From Allacma fusca (taxonomy: Eukaryota; Arthropoda; Collembola; Symphypleona; Sminthuridae), in contig OX359246.1 in NCBI GenBank assembly GCA_947179485.1, forward strand, positions 51,067,632 through 51,131,631: a stretch of 64,000 nt of DNA, read 5' to 3'. Below, piece after piece: positions 39,901 to 50,845 of the stretch. The translations under genes were made by a program, and so were the position numbers. The notes below the pieces were generated by a model. That model saw nothing but the letters and a program-made list of their open reading frames with translations, had not been told where the DNA came from and made no database searches. Position 1 is the stretch's first letter. Each line of letters starts with the position of its first letter.

Positions 39901-42717
39901 CATCAGTGCTGTGGTCACTTTTTCAGGTGTTTGCTAAACTCGTCCGAATCTCCTTAAACTTTAGGAATACACTCGGCTAGTCTGCCAAAGCCAAATCCTC
40001 GAATTTGAGATGAATCGAAACACTTTAAAAATGCGATGAAAATGACGTGTCGTTCCTCTGGTTACTTTTCAGGTGTTTGCTGAACTGGTCCAAATCTCTT
40101 TAAACTTTAATAATACATTCCGGGGGTCTGCCAAAACTCAATTCTCGAATTTGATATGAATCGGAAAACTAAAAATAGCGATGCAAATAGTACTTCGGTG
40201 CTGTAGTCACTGTTTCAGGTGTTTGCTGAACTCGTCAGAATCTCCTCATACTTTGATAGTACACTCGGTCAGTCTGAAAAAGCTAAATTCTCGAATTTGA
40301 GATGAATCGGAAAACTAAGAATAGCATGTCAGTGCTGTGGTCACTTTTTCAGGTGTTTGCTGAACTCGTCCGAATCTCCTTAAACTTTAGGAATACACTC
40401 GGCTAGTCTGCCAAAGCCAAATCCTCGAATTTGAGATGAATCGAAACACTTTAAAAATGCGATGAAAATGACGTTGTTGCTCTGGTCACTTTTTCAGGTG
40501 TTTGCTGAACTGGTCTAAATCTCTTTAAACTTTGGGAATACATTCCGGGGGTCTGCCAAAACTCAATTCTCGAATTTGAGATGAATCAAAAACTAAACAT
40601 AAGGAAATTGACATGACGTTGCTCTGGTCACATTATTGATGTTTGCTGAACTTGTCAGAATCTCCTCGTACTTTGATAGTACACTCGGTCAGTCTGAAAA
40701 AGCTAAATTGTCGAATTTGAGATGAATCGAAAAACTAAAAATAGCATCAGTGCTGTGGTCACTTTTTCAGGTGTTTGCTAAACTCGTCCGAATCTCCTTA
40801 AACTTTAGGAATACACTCGGCTAGTCTGCCAAAGCCAAATCCTCGAATTTGAGATGAATCGAAACACTTTAAAAATGCGATGAAAATGACGTGTCGTTCC
40901 TCTGGTTACTTTTCAGGTGTTTGCTGAACTGGTCCAAATCTCTTTAAACTTTAATAATACATTCCGGGGGTCTGCCAAAACTCAATTCTCGAATTTGATA
41001 TGAATCGGAAAACTAAAAATAGCGATGCAAATAGTACTTCGGTGCTGTAGTCACTGTTTCAGGTGTTTGCTGAACTCGTCAGAATCTCCTCATACTTTGA
41101 TAGTACACTCGGTCAGTCTGAAAAAGCTAAATTCTCGAATTTGAGATGAATCGGAAAACTAAGAATAGCATGTCAGTGCTGTGGTCACTTTTTCAGGTGT
41201 TTGCTGAACTCGTCCGAATCTCCTTAAACTTTAGGAATACACTCGGCTAGTCTGCCAAAGCCAAATCCTCGAATTTGAGATGAATCGAAACACTTTAAAA
41301 ATGCGATGAAAATGACGTGTTGTTGCTCTGGTCACTTTTTCAGGTGTTTGCTGAACTGGTCTAAATCTCTTTAAACTTTGGGAATACATTCCGGGGGTCT
41401 GCCAAAACTCAATTCTCGAATTTGAGATGAATCAAAAACTAAACATAAGGAAATTGACATGACGTTGCTCTGGTCACATTATTGATGTTTGCTGAACTTG
41501 TCAGAATCTCCTCGTACTTTGATAGTACACTCGGTCAGTCTGAAAAAGCTAAATTGTCGAATTTGAGATGAATCGAAAAACTAAAAATAGCATCAGTGCT
41601 GTGGTCACTTTTTCAGGTGTTTGCTAAACTCGTCCGAATCTCCTTAAACTTTAGGAATACACTCGGCTAGTCTGCCAAAGCCAAATCCTCGAATTTGAGA
41701 TGAATCGAAACACTTTAAAAATGCGATGAAAATGACGTGTCGTTCCTCTGGTTACTTTTCAGGTGTTTGCTGAACTGGTCCAAATCTCTTTAAACTTTAA
41801 TAATACATTCCGGGGGTCTGCCAAAACTCAATTCTCGAATTTGATATGAATCGGAAAACTAAAAATAGCGATGCAAATAGTACTTCGGTGCTGTAGTCAC
41901 TGTTTCAGGTGTTTGCTGAACTCGTCAGAATCTCCTCATACTTTGATAGTACACTCGGTCAGTCTGAAAAAGCTAAATTCTCGAATTTGAGATGAATCGG
42001 AAAACTAAGAATAGCATGTCAGTGCTGTGGTCACTTTTTCAGGTGTTTGCTGAACTCGTCCGAATCTCCTTAAACTTTAGGAATACACTCGGCTAGTCTG
42101 CCAAAGCCAAATCCTCGAATTTGAGATGAATCGAAACACTTTAAAAATGCGATGAAAATGACGTTGTTGCTCTGGTCACTTTTTCAGGTGTTTGCTGAAC
42201 TGGTCTAAATCTCTTTAAACTTTGGGAATACATTCCGGGGGTCTGCCAAAACTCAATTCTCGAATTTGAGATGAATCAAAAACTAAACATAAGGAAATTG
42301 ACATGACGTTGCTCTGGTCACATTATTGATGTTTGCTGAACTTGTCAGAATCTCCTCGTACTTTGATAGTACACTCGGTCAGTCTGAAAAAGCTAAATTG
42401 TCGAATTTGAGATGAATCGAAAAACTAAAAATAGCATCAGTGCTGTGGTCACTTTTTCAGGTGTTTGCTAAACTCGTCCGAATCTCCTTAAACTTTAGGA
42501 ATACACTCGGCTAGTCTGCCAAAGCCAAATCCTCGAATTTGAGATGAATCGAAACACTTTAAAAATGCGATGAAAATGACGTGTCGTTCCTCTGGTTACT
42601 TTTCAGGTGTTTGCTGAACTGGTCCAAATCTCTTTAAACTTTAATAATACATTCCGGGGGTCTGCCAAAACTCAATTCTCGAATTTGATATGAATCGGAA
42701 AACTAAAAATAGCGATG
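36931..42717. repeat. Satellite B 6-mer higher-order repeat (~845 bp; doubled 1,690 bp)
   Basis: The GCAAATAGTACTTCGG landmark lies at 36,931, 37,777, 38,491, 39,337, 40,183, 41,027, 41,873 and 42,717. Intervals are 846, 714, 846, 846, 844, 846 and 844 bp. The 844-bp units carry ACGTTGTTGC where the 846-bp units carry ACGTGTTGTTGC, and the two versions alternate over 39,337-42,717. A 12-monomer, 1,690-bp block was therefore itself duplicated. The 714-bp interval lacks one monomer. Confidence 0.86.
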
Positions 42718-45700
42718 CAAATAGTACTTCGGTGCTGTAGTCACTGTTTCAGGTGTTTGCTGAACTCGTCAGAATCTCCTCATACTTTGATAGTACACTC
42801 GGTCAGTCTGAAAAAGCTAAATTCTCGAATTTGAGATGAATCGGAAAACTAAGAATAGCATGTCAGTGCTGTGGTCACTTTTTCAGGTGTTTGCTGAACT
42901 CGTCCGAATCTCCTTAAACTTTAGGAATACACTCGGCTAGTCTGCCAAAGCCAAATCCTCGAATTTGAGATGAATCGAAACACTTTAAAAATGCGATGAA
43001 AATGACGTGTTGTTGCTCTGGTCACTTTTTCAGGTGTTTGCTGAACTGGTCTAAATCTCTTTAAACTTTGGGAGTACATTCCGGGGGTCTGCCAAAACTC
43101 AATTCTCGAATTTGAGATGAATCAAAAACTAAACATAAGGAAAATGACATGACGTTGCTCTGGTCACATTTTTGATGTTTGCTGAACTCGTCAGAATCTC
43201 CTCATACTTTGATAGTACACTCGGTCAGTCTGAAAAAGCTAAATTGTCGAAATTGAGATGAATCGAAACACTTTAAAAATGCGATGAAAATGACGTGTCG
43301 TTCCTCTGGTTACTTTTCAGGTGTTTGCTGAACTGGTCTAAATCTCTTTAAACTTTAATAATACATTCCGGGGGTCTGCCAAAACTCAATTCTCGAATTT
43401 TATATGAATCGGAAAACTGAAAATAGCGATGCAAATAGTACTTCGGTGCTGTAGTCACTGTTTCAGGTGTTTGCTGAACTCGTCAGAATCTCCTCATACT
43501 TTAATAGAACACTCGGTCAGTCTGAAAAAGCTAAATTGTCGAATTTGAGATGAATCGAAAAACTAAAAATAGCATGTCAGTGCTGTGGTCACTTTTTCAG
43601 GTGTTTGCTGAACTCGTCCGAATCTCCTTAAACTTTAGGAATACACTCGGCTAGTCTGCCAAAGCCAAATCCTCGAATTTGAGATGAATCAAAAACTAAA
43701 CATAAGGAAATTGATATGACGTTGCTCTGGTCACATTTTTGATGTTTGCTGAACTCGTCAGAATCTCCTCATACTTTAATAGAACACTCGGTCAGTCTGA
43801 AAAAGCTAAATTGTCGAATTTGAGATGAATCGAAAAACTTAAAATAGCATGTCAGTGCTGTGGTCACTTTTTCAGGTGTTTGCTGAACTCGTCCGAATCT
43901 CCTTAAACTTTAGGAATACACTCGGGCAGTCTGCCAAAGCCAAATCCTCGAATTTGAGATGGATCGAGACACTTTAAAAATGTGATGAAAATGACGTGTC
44001 GTTCCTCTGGTTACTTTTTCAGGTGTTTGCTGAACTGGTCTACATCTCTTTAAACTTTAATATTACATTCCGGGGGTCTGCCAAAACTCAATTCTCGAAT
44101 TTGATATGAATCGGAAAACTAAAAATATTGATGCAAATAGTACTTCGGTGCTGTAGTCACTGTTTCAGGTGTTTGCTGAACTCGTCAGAATCTCCTCATA
44201 CTTTGATAGAACACTCGGTCAGTCTGAAAAAGCTAAATTGTCGAATTTGAGATGAATCGAAAAACTAAAAATAGCATGTCAGTGCTGTGGTCACTTTTTC
44301 AGTTGTTTGCTGAACTCGTCCGAATCTCCTTAAACTTTAGGAATACACTCGGCTAGTCTGCCAAAGCCAAATCCTCGAATTTGAGATGAATCAAAAACTA
44401 AACATAAGGAAATTGACATGACGTTGCTCTGGTCACATTTTTGATGTTTGCTGAACTCGTTAGAATCTCCTCATACTTTAATAGAACACTCGGTCAGTCT
44501 GAAAAAGCTAAATTGTCGAATTTGAGATGAATCGAAAAACTTAAAATAGCATGTCAGTGCTGTGGTCACTTTTTCAGGTTTGCTGAACTCGTCCGAATCT
44601 CCTTAAACTTTAGGAATACACTCGGCTAGTCTGCCAAAGCCAAATCCTCGAATTTGAGATGAATCGAAACACTTTAAAAATGCGATGAAAATGACGTGTT
44701 GTTGCTCTGGTCACTTTTTCAGGTGTTTGCTGAACTGGTCTAAATCTCTTTAAACTTTGGGAATACATTCCGGGGGTCTGCCAAAACTCAATTCTCGAAT
44801 TTGAGATGAATCAAAAACTAAACATAAGGAAATTGACATGACGTTGCTCTGGTCACATTATTGATGTTTGCTGAACTTGTCAGAATCTCCTCGTACTTTG
44901 ATAGTACACTCGGTCAGTCTGAAAAAGCTAAATTGTCGAATTTGAGATGAATCGAAAAACTAAAAATAGCATCAGTGCTGTGGTCACTTTTTCAGGTGTT
45001 TGCTAAACTCGTCCGAATCTCCTTAAACTTTAGGAATACACTCGGCTAGTCTGCCAAAGCCAAATCCTCGAATTTGAGATGAATCGAAACACTTTAAAAA
45101 TGCGATGAAAATGACGTGTCGTTCCTCTGGTTACTTTTCAGGTGTTTGCTGAACTGGTCCAAATCTCTTTAAACTTTAATAATACATTCCGGGGGTCTGC
45201 CAAAACTCAATTCTCGAATTTGATATGAATCGGAAAACTAAAAATAGCGATGCAAATAGTACTTCGGTGCTGTAGTCACTGTTTCAGGTGTTTGCTGAAC
45301 TCGTCAGAATCTCCTCATACTTTGATAGTACACTCGGTCAGTCTGAAAAAGCTAAATTCTCGAATTTGAGATGAATCGGAAAACTAAGAATAGCATGTCA
45401 GTGCTGTGGTCACTTTTTCAGGTGTTTGCTGAACTCGTCCGAATCTCCTTAAACTTTAGGAATACACTCGGCTAGTCTGCCAAAGCCAAATCCTCGAATT
45501 TGAGATGAATCGAAACACTTTAAAAATGCGATGAAAATGACGTGTTGTTGCTCTGGTCACTTTTTCAGGTGTTTGCTGAACTGGTCTAAATCTCTTTAAA
45601 CTTTGGGAATACATTCCGGGGGTCTGCCAAAACTCAATTCTCGAATTTGAGATGAATCAAAAACTAAACATAAGGAAAATGACATGACGTTGCTCTGGTC

Positions 45701-48700
45701 ACATTTTTGATGTTTGCTGAACTCGTCAGAATCTCCTCATACTTTGATAGTACACTCGGTCAGTCTGAAAAAGCTAAATTGTCGAAATTGAGATGAATCG
45801 AAACACTTTAAAAATGCGATGAAAATGACGTGTCGTTCCTCTGGTTACTTTTCAGGTGTTTGCTGAACTGGTCCAAATCTCTTTAAACTTTAATAATACA
45901 TTCCGGGGGTCTGCCAAAACTCAATTCTCGAATTTGATATGAATCGGAAAACTAAAAATAGCGATGCAAATAGTACTTCGGTGCTGTAGTCACTGTTTCA
46001 GGTGTTTGCTGAACTCGTCAGAATCTCCTCATACTTTGATAGTACACTCGGTCAGTCTGAAAAAGCTAAATTCTCGAATTTGAGATGAATCGGAAAACTA
46101 AGAATAGCATGTCAGTGCTGTGGTCACTTTTTCAGGTGTTTGCTGAACTCGTCCGAATCTCCTTAAACTTTAGGAATACACTCGGCTAGTCTGCCAAAGC
46201 CAAATCCTCGAATTTGAGATGAATCGAAACACTTTAAAAATGCGATGAAAATGACGTGTTGTTGCTCTGGTCACTTTTTCAGGTGTTTGCTGAACTGGTC
46301 TAAATCTCTTTAAACTTTGGGAATACATTCCGGGGGTCTGCCAAAACTCAATTCTCGAATTTGAGATGAATCAAAAACTAAACATAAGGAAATTGACATG
46401 ACGTTGCTCTGGTCACATTATTGATGTTTGCTGAACTTGTCAGAATCTCCTCGTACTTTGATAGTACACTCGGTCAGTCTGAAAAAGCTAAATTGTCGAA
46501 TTTGAGATGAATCGAAAAACTAAAAATAGCATCAGTGCTGTGGTCACTTTTTCAGGTGTTTGCTAAACTCGTCCGAATCTCCTTAAACTTTAGGAATACA
46601 CTCGGCTAGTCTGCCAAAGCCAAATCCTCGAATTTGAGATGAATCGAAACACTTTAAAAATGCGATGAAAATGACGTGTCGTTCCTCTGGTTACTTTTCA
46701 GGTGTTTGCTGAACTGGTCCAAATCTCTTTAAACTTTAATAATACATTCCGGGGGTCTGCCAAAACTCAATTCTCGAATTTGATATGAATCGGAAAACTA
46801 AAAATAGCGATGCAAATAGTACTTCGGTGCTGTAGTCACTGTTTCAGGTGTTTGCTGAACTCGTCAGAATCTCCTCATACTTTGATAGTACACTCGGTCA
46901 GTCTGAAAAAGCTAAATTCTCGAATTTGAGATGAATCGGAAAACTAAGAATAGCATGTCAGTGCTGTGGTCACTTTTTCAGGTGTTTGCTGAACTCGTCC
47001 GAATCTCCTTAAACTTTAGGAATACACTCGGCTAGTCTGCCAAAGCCAAATCCTCGAATTTGAGATGAATCGAAACACTTTAAAAATGCGATGAAAATGA
47101 CGTTGTTGCTCTGGTCACTTTTTCAGGTGTTTGCTGAACTGGTCTAAATCTCTTTAAACTTTGGGAATACATTCCGGGGGTCTGCCAAAACTCAATTCTC
47201 GAATTTGAGATGAATCAAAAACTAAACATAAGGAAATTGACATGACGTTGCTCTGGTCACATTATTGATGTTTGCTGAACTTGTCAGAATCTCCTCGTAC
47301 TTTGATAGTACACTCGGTCAGTCTGAAAAAGCTAAATTGTCGAATTTGAGATGAATCGAAAAACTAAAAATAGCATCAGTGCTGTGGTCACTTTTTCAGG
47401 TGTTTGCTAAACTCGTCCGAATCTCCTTAAACTTTAGGAATACACTCGGCTAGTCTGCCAAAGCCAAATCCTCGAATTTGAGATGAATCGAAACACTTTA
47501 AAAATGCGATGAAAATGACGTGTCGTTCCTCTGGTTACTTTTCAGGTGTTTCCTGAACTGGTCCAAATCTCTTTAAACTTTAATAATACATTCCGGGGGT
47601 CTGCCAAAACTCAATTCTCGAATTTGATATGAATCGGAAAACTAAAAATAGCGATGCAAATAGTACTTCGGTGCTGTAATCACTGATTCAGGTGTTTGCT
47701 GAACTCGTCAGAATCTCCTCATACTTTGATAGTACACTCGGTCAGTCTGAAAAAGCTAAATTCTCGAATTTGAGATGAATCGGAAAACTAAGAATAGCAT
47801 GTCAGTGCTGTGGTCACTTTTTCAGGTGTTTGCTGAACTCGTCCGAATCTCCTTAAACTTTAGGAATACACTCGGCTAGTCTGCCAAAGCCAAATCCTCG
47901 AATTTGAGATGAATCGAAACACTTTAAAAATGCGATGAAAATGACGTGTTGTTGCTCTGGTCACTTTTTCAGGTGTTTGCTGAACTGGTCTAAATCTCTT
48001 TAAACTTTGGGAATACATTCCGGGGGTCTGCCAAAACTCAATTCTCGAATTTGAGATGAATCAAAAACTAAACATAAGGAAAATGACATGACGTTGCTCT
48101 GGTCACATTTTTGATGTTTGCTGAACTCGTCAGAATCTCCTCATACTTTGATAGTACACTCGGTCAGTCTGAAAAAGCTAAATTGTCGAAATTGAGATGA
48201 ATCGAAACACTTTAAAAATGCGATGAAAATGACGTGTCGTTCCTCTGGTTACTTTTCAGGTGTTTGCTGAACTGGTCTAAATCTCTTTAAACTTTAATAA
48301 TACATTCCGGGGGTCTGCCAAAACTCAATTCTCGAATTTTATATGAATCGGAAAACTAAAAATAGCGATGCAAATAGTACTTCGGTGCTGTAGTCACTGT
48401 TTCAGGTGTTTGCTGAACTCGTCAGAATCTCCTCATACTTTAATAGAACACTCGGTCAGTCTGAAAAAGCTAAATTGTCGAATTTGAGATGAATCGAAAA
48501 ACTAAAAATAGCATGTCAGTGCTGTGGTCACTTTTTCAGGTGTTTGCTGAACTCGTCCGAATCTCCTTAAACTTTAGGAATACACTCGGCTAGTCTGCCA
48601 AAGCCAAATCCTCGAATTTGAGATGAATCAAAAACTAAACATAAGGAAATTGATATGACGTTGCTCTGGTCACATTTTTGATGTTTGCTGAACTCGTCAG

Positions 48701-49086
48701 AATCTCCTCATACTTTAATAGAACACTCGGTCAGTCTGAAAAAGCTAAATTGTCGAATTTGAGATGAATCGAAAAACTTAAAATAGCATGTCAGTGCTGT
48801 GGTCACTTTTTCAGGTGTTTGCTGAACTCGTCCGAATCTCCTTAAACTTTAGGAATACACTCGGGCAGTCTGCCAAAGCCAAATCCTCGAATTTGAGATG
48901 GATCGAGACACTTTAAAAATGTGATGAAAATGACGTGTCGTTCCTCTGGTTACTTTTTCAGGTGTTTGCTGAACTGGTCTACATCTCTTTAAACTTTAAT
49001 ATTACATTCCGGGGGTCTGCCAAAACTCAATTCTCGAATTTGATATGAATCGGAAAACTAAAAATATTGATGCAAATAGTACTTCG
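40850..49086. repeat. ~3.3-kb segmental duplication in satellite B (40,850-44,147 and 45,789-49,086)
   Basis: Landmarks keep a constant offset of 4,939 bp: the ATAGCATCAG variant (41,587 and 46,526; 42,431 and 47,370), the GTCGAAATTGAG variant (43,243 and 48,182), ATTGATATGACG (43,709 and 48,648) and AATATTGATGCAAATAG (44,124 and 49,063). Only scattered single-base differences are seen, for example GGGAGTACATTCC versus GGGAATACATTCC. The second copy runs right up to the LTR element, so 44,148 onward shows one version of what the uninterrupted sequence looks like. Confidence 0.85.
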
Positions 49087-49170
49087 TGTGATGACATATT
49101 AATTATGATCATGTCTTGTACTCGTATTTATGCTATTACACATTTATTGGAATCATGTATGAATGAGTTT

Positions 49171-49403
49171 ACATGTATGTCATACCGTCTATTGCATGAG
49201 TACTGTATGTCATACCCCCTATTGTATGTGTATTGTATGTCATACCCCCTATTGTATGTGTACTGTATGCCATACCCCCTATTGTATGTGTATTGTATGT
49301 CATACCCCCTATTGTATGTGGAGTGTATGCCATACCCCCTATTGTATGTGTATTGTATGTCATACCCCCTATTGTATGTGTACTGTATGCCATACCCCCT
49401 ATT
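49171..49403 (+). repeat. 30-bp tandem repeats with palindrome GTATGNCATAC, 5' LTR
   Basis: Eight units at an exact 30-bp period, each with an 11-bp palindrome (5-bp arms around one base) starting at 49,175, 49,205, 49,235, 49,265, 49,295, 49,325, 49,355 and 49,385. The centre base is T in the first three and then alternates C, T, C, T, C, so later units form a 60-bp dimer pattern. The rest of the unit is a CCCCCTATTGTATGTG block. Palindromes repeated about three helical turns apart in U3 look like a multimeric protein-binding array (enhancer, silencer or insulator). Function is inferred; no known factor site is claimed. Confidence 0.9.
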
Positions 49404-49432
49404 TACACGTGTCATGTAATGCTTGTATGGCC

Positions 49433-49449
49433 CCAGTACTGTGTACTGG
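49433..49449 (+). promoter_or_regulatory. Perfect inverted repeat in U3 (7-bp arms, 3-base loop)
   Basis: CCAGTAC at 49,433-49,439 and its reverse complement GTACTGG at 49,443-49,449 are separated by TGT. The identical structure is in the 3' LTR (56,190-56,206). It may be a protein-binding dyad or an RNA hairpin; which is not decidable from sequence. Confidence 0.6.
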
Positions 49450-49478
49450 AATACCCTTTCTAAAAACCAAAGGTATGA

Positions 49479-49508
49479 CTAAGCCCAGTTCCTGGAATTA
49501 GGGCTTAG
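49479..49508 (+). promoter_or_regulatory. Perfect 8-bp inverted repeat with 14-base loop in U3
   Basis: CTAAGCCC at 49,479-49,486 pairs with GGGCTTAG at 49,501-49,508. It lies about 95 bp upstream of the TATA box. It is conserved in the 3' LTR (56,236-56,265). It could be a dyad binding site or, in 3'-LTR readthrough RNA, a hairpin. No terminator U-tract of the bacterial kind is implied. Confidence 0.6.
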
Positions 49509-49588
49509 CCTTTTTATATGCCATGAGTCATAGCTGGCAATCCCAAATACTGTACTGGACCTGACCGTCCCTTTCACTTTTGTTACTC

Positions 49589-49614
49589 GGCCTTTTGCCA
49601 TATAAGCAAAGGCC
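49589..49614 (+). promoter_or_regulatory. LTR core promoter: TATA box inside an inverted repeat
   Basis: CATATAAG (TATAAG at 49,601-49,606) is a good TATA match, placed about 80 bp before the poly(A) signal as expected for the U3/R border. It is framed by a near-perfect inverted repeat, GGCCTTTTGC at 49,589-49,598 and GCAAAGGCC at 49,606-49,614, which differ by one base in length. Transcription would start about 25-35 bp downstream, near 49,630. A second AT-rich TTTTTATATG near 49,511 is a weaker alternative. Confidence 0.65.
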
Positions 49615-49678
49615 CTTTCTCTTTCCATACACTTGAATTTTGTCTCTTGAGGAGGTTACTCTGCCCAATTCACTCCTG

Positions 49679-49684
49679 AATAAA
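49679..49684 (+). promoter_or_regulatory. Poly(A) signal AATAAA in the 5' LTR
   Basis: A canonical AATAAA followed within about 20-40 bases by T-rich and GT-containing sequence. The 5' copy should be bypassed in the genomic transcript; the equivalent in the 3' LTR (56,436-56,441) would be the functional one. The R/U5 border would then lie near 49,700. Confidence 0.7.
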
Positions 49685-49754
49685 CTTTTACTACGGTTTT
49701 TAACTTTATTGAAATCTGTTCTTGTTACGAACCATTTCTTGATTATTCATCACA

Positions 49755-49768
49755 TGGTAGCTAGAGCG
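49755..49768 (+). promoter_or_regulatory. Primer-binding site, initiator-Met-tRNA-like
   Basis: The sequence directly after the LTR is TGGTAGCTAGAGCG. TGG is complementary to the CCA tail of any tRNA. TGGTAGC followed by AGAGC matches the complement of the usual animal initiator-Met tRNA 3' end, except for one inserted T. There is no spacer after the LTR. Drosophila copia is known to prime from an internal cut of initiator Met tRNA; here the 3' end appears to be used. Primer identity is moderately certain because of the inserted base. Confidence 0.6.
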
Positions 49769-49945
49769 TTAGGTATTTTCTACGGAATTTAAATTGTGGA
49801 TACTGGAATTTAGTTTACAAATTCAGTTCAATTTGAAGTTAGAATATTCTACGCAAGTTTTGATCAGTTCTAGTGAAGTTTCAGTTGGTTTTGAGAGTAT
49901 TTTGATTAAATAAATTCAATTTGTGTCAAATTTTACCCGAGCAAA
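49769..49945 (+). other. 5' untranslated leader of the element
   Basis: AT-rich leader between the primer site and the start codon. It has no long reading frame and several weak T-rich stretches. The region just before the start reads ACCCGAGCAAAATG; the A at -3 and the CAAAATG context fit invertebrate initiation. It would hold any packaging signal, but nothing recognisable is visible. Confidence 0.6.
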
Positions 49946-50845
49946 ATGTCTAAAGTCAAGTCTGACGTCATCGTGAAGTTGAACGGATCAAACTTCAACC
50001 GGTGGAAGTTCCAGGTTACCTTGCTGCTGAAGACCCACGACCTATGGGAAATAGTACTAGGAGTTGCAGACAGACCAGACGATGATGAAGGGATCAAGGC
50101 CTGGATCAAGAAGGATTTGGAAGCTCAAAACATCATCTCCTCAACGGTGGATGACGTCCAATTCAATCACATTTACACGTGTGAGTCATCCTACGAGATG
50201 TTCGAGAAGCTGAAGGAGGCAAACTCAGACTGCAGCTCACTGAATATCCAGCATACGTTGACCAAATTCATGACGTACACCATTGGGAAGGATGAGTCAC
50301 CGGTTGCTGCCATGATGGAGATTGAGAAGTTGGCCCACGCACTCGCGGAAATGGGGATGGGACAACCGGAGCAGACGGTAATTACCAAAATTGTATCATC
50401 TCTCCCCAGGAAATATTCAACTTTAAGGACAGCCTGGAATATCATCCCACTGAAGCACCAAACCCTGGTTGCTTTGAAGGCCCTGCTAAAGAAGGAGGAA
50501 TTTCAGATGCAGGCGGATGAGTCACAAGTCCAGGAGGAAGAGGCAACGGCTGCAAAGGCGTTCCGGTTCAACGTTAAAGGGGAGAAGAAAGACTCCAAGG
50601 AACTGCCCAAGAAGGACGATGGAAGACCTGCCAAACCCAAGGGGAAGTGTTTCAACTGTGGAAAAGCAGGACACTTCAAGAGGGATTGCAGATCCAAGCC
50701 TAAGGAGCAGTCCAGGGACGATGAAAGAAGCGGGAACGGCCGGGCATTTGGGTTCAATGCAGCAAGCACATCCAGAGCACCGACAAATGGACAAGGAAGG
50801 AGAGGGAACTCCAAGGATACAACAGTGGTTAGAGCATTCACAGGA
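49946..50845 (+). other. Gag region of the polyprotein
   Basis: Residues 1-300. The N-terminus has the Copia-type Gag signature (LNGSNFNRW at 12-20, then LLLKTHDLW at 26-34), followed by a helical capsid-like domain to about residue 190 and a lysine-rich linker. A CCHC zinc knuckle follows: C235, C238, H243, C248 (spacing C-x2-C-x4-H-x4-C), as in nucleocapsid. It should form the virus-like particle and bind genomic RNA. No stop or frameshift separates it from protease, unlike many retroelements, so the Gag-to-Pol ratio must be set another way. In Drosophila copia this is done by splicing. Confidence 0.9.

Larger units (their letters stand above)
27932..49086. repeat. Satellite family B, diverged ~134-148-bp monomers in higher-order repeats
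   Basis: These are tandem monomers clearly related to family A (shared CTGAACTCGTC, AAACTTT, CTCGAATTTGAG) but consistently different: TTTGAGATGAATCG for TTTGAGGTGAATCG, and TTTTTCAGGTGTTTGCTG for TTTTTCAACGGTTTGCTG. Distinct monomer types alternate: a short one with AAAATAGCATGTCAGTG, one with AAAATGCGATGAAAATGACG, one with AACTAAACATAAGGAAATTG, one with GTTCCTCTGGTTAC, and one with GATGCAAATAGTACTTCGG. The short type lacks about 13 bp between the A-tract and the GTGGTCAC block, so monomer lengths vary. No gene is visible. The LTR element at 49,087 interrupts the last type. Confidence 0.96.
49087..49754 (+). repeat. 5' long terminal repeat
   Basis: 668 bp, starting TGTGATGACA and ending TTCATCACA. 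The first and last 8 bases are perfect inverted repeats, longer than the minimal TG...CA. It matches the 3' LTR at an offset of 6,757 bp over its whole length, except two bases in one 30-bp internal unit (GTGTACTG here, GTGGAGTG in the 3' copy). It contains a tandem palindrome array, two hairpin-forming inverted repeats, a TATA box and a poly(A) signal. From the TATA and AATAAA positions, U3 would be about 540 bp, R about 70 bp and U5 about 50 bp; that division is inferred. Confidence 0.97.

Noticed and set aside
1..49086. CENP-B-box-like motif in the satellites
   Set aside because: I looked for the TTCG...A..CGGG pattern near the TTCGGGC and TTTTTCGG blocks and found no acceptable match in either family.
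27932..49086. Second transposon or gene remnant explaining family B
   Set aside because: Every stretch I followed aligns with satellite monomers; the blocks that look different (ACATAAGG, GCAAATAGTACTTCGG) are monomer variants with normal flanks.
49080..49090. Alternative LTR start two bases later (TGATGACA)
   Set aside because: The 8-bp inverted termini TGTGATGA/TCATCACA, the purine tract ending directly before TGTG, and equal 668-bp lengths favour the chosen limits. The alternative does not produce a target duplication either.
49045..49501. Overlapping frames on both strands of the 5' LTR with a repeated ten-residue unit (and the same at 55,802-56,258)
   Set aside because: The 30-bp LTR repeat is divisible by three, so any stop-free frame stays open. 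The repetitive 'proteins' are artefacts; both LTRs show the same pattern.
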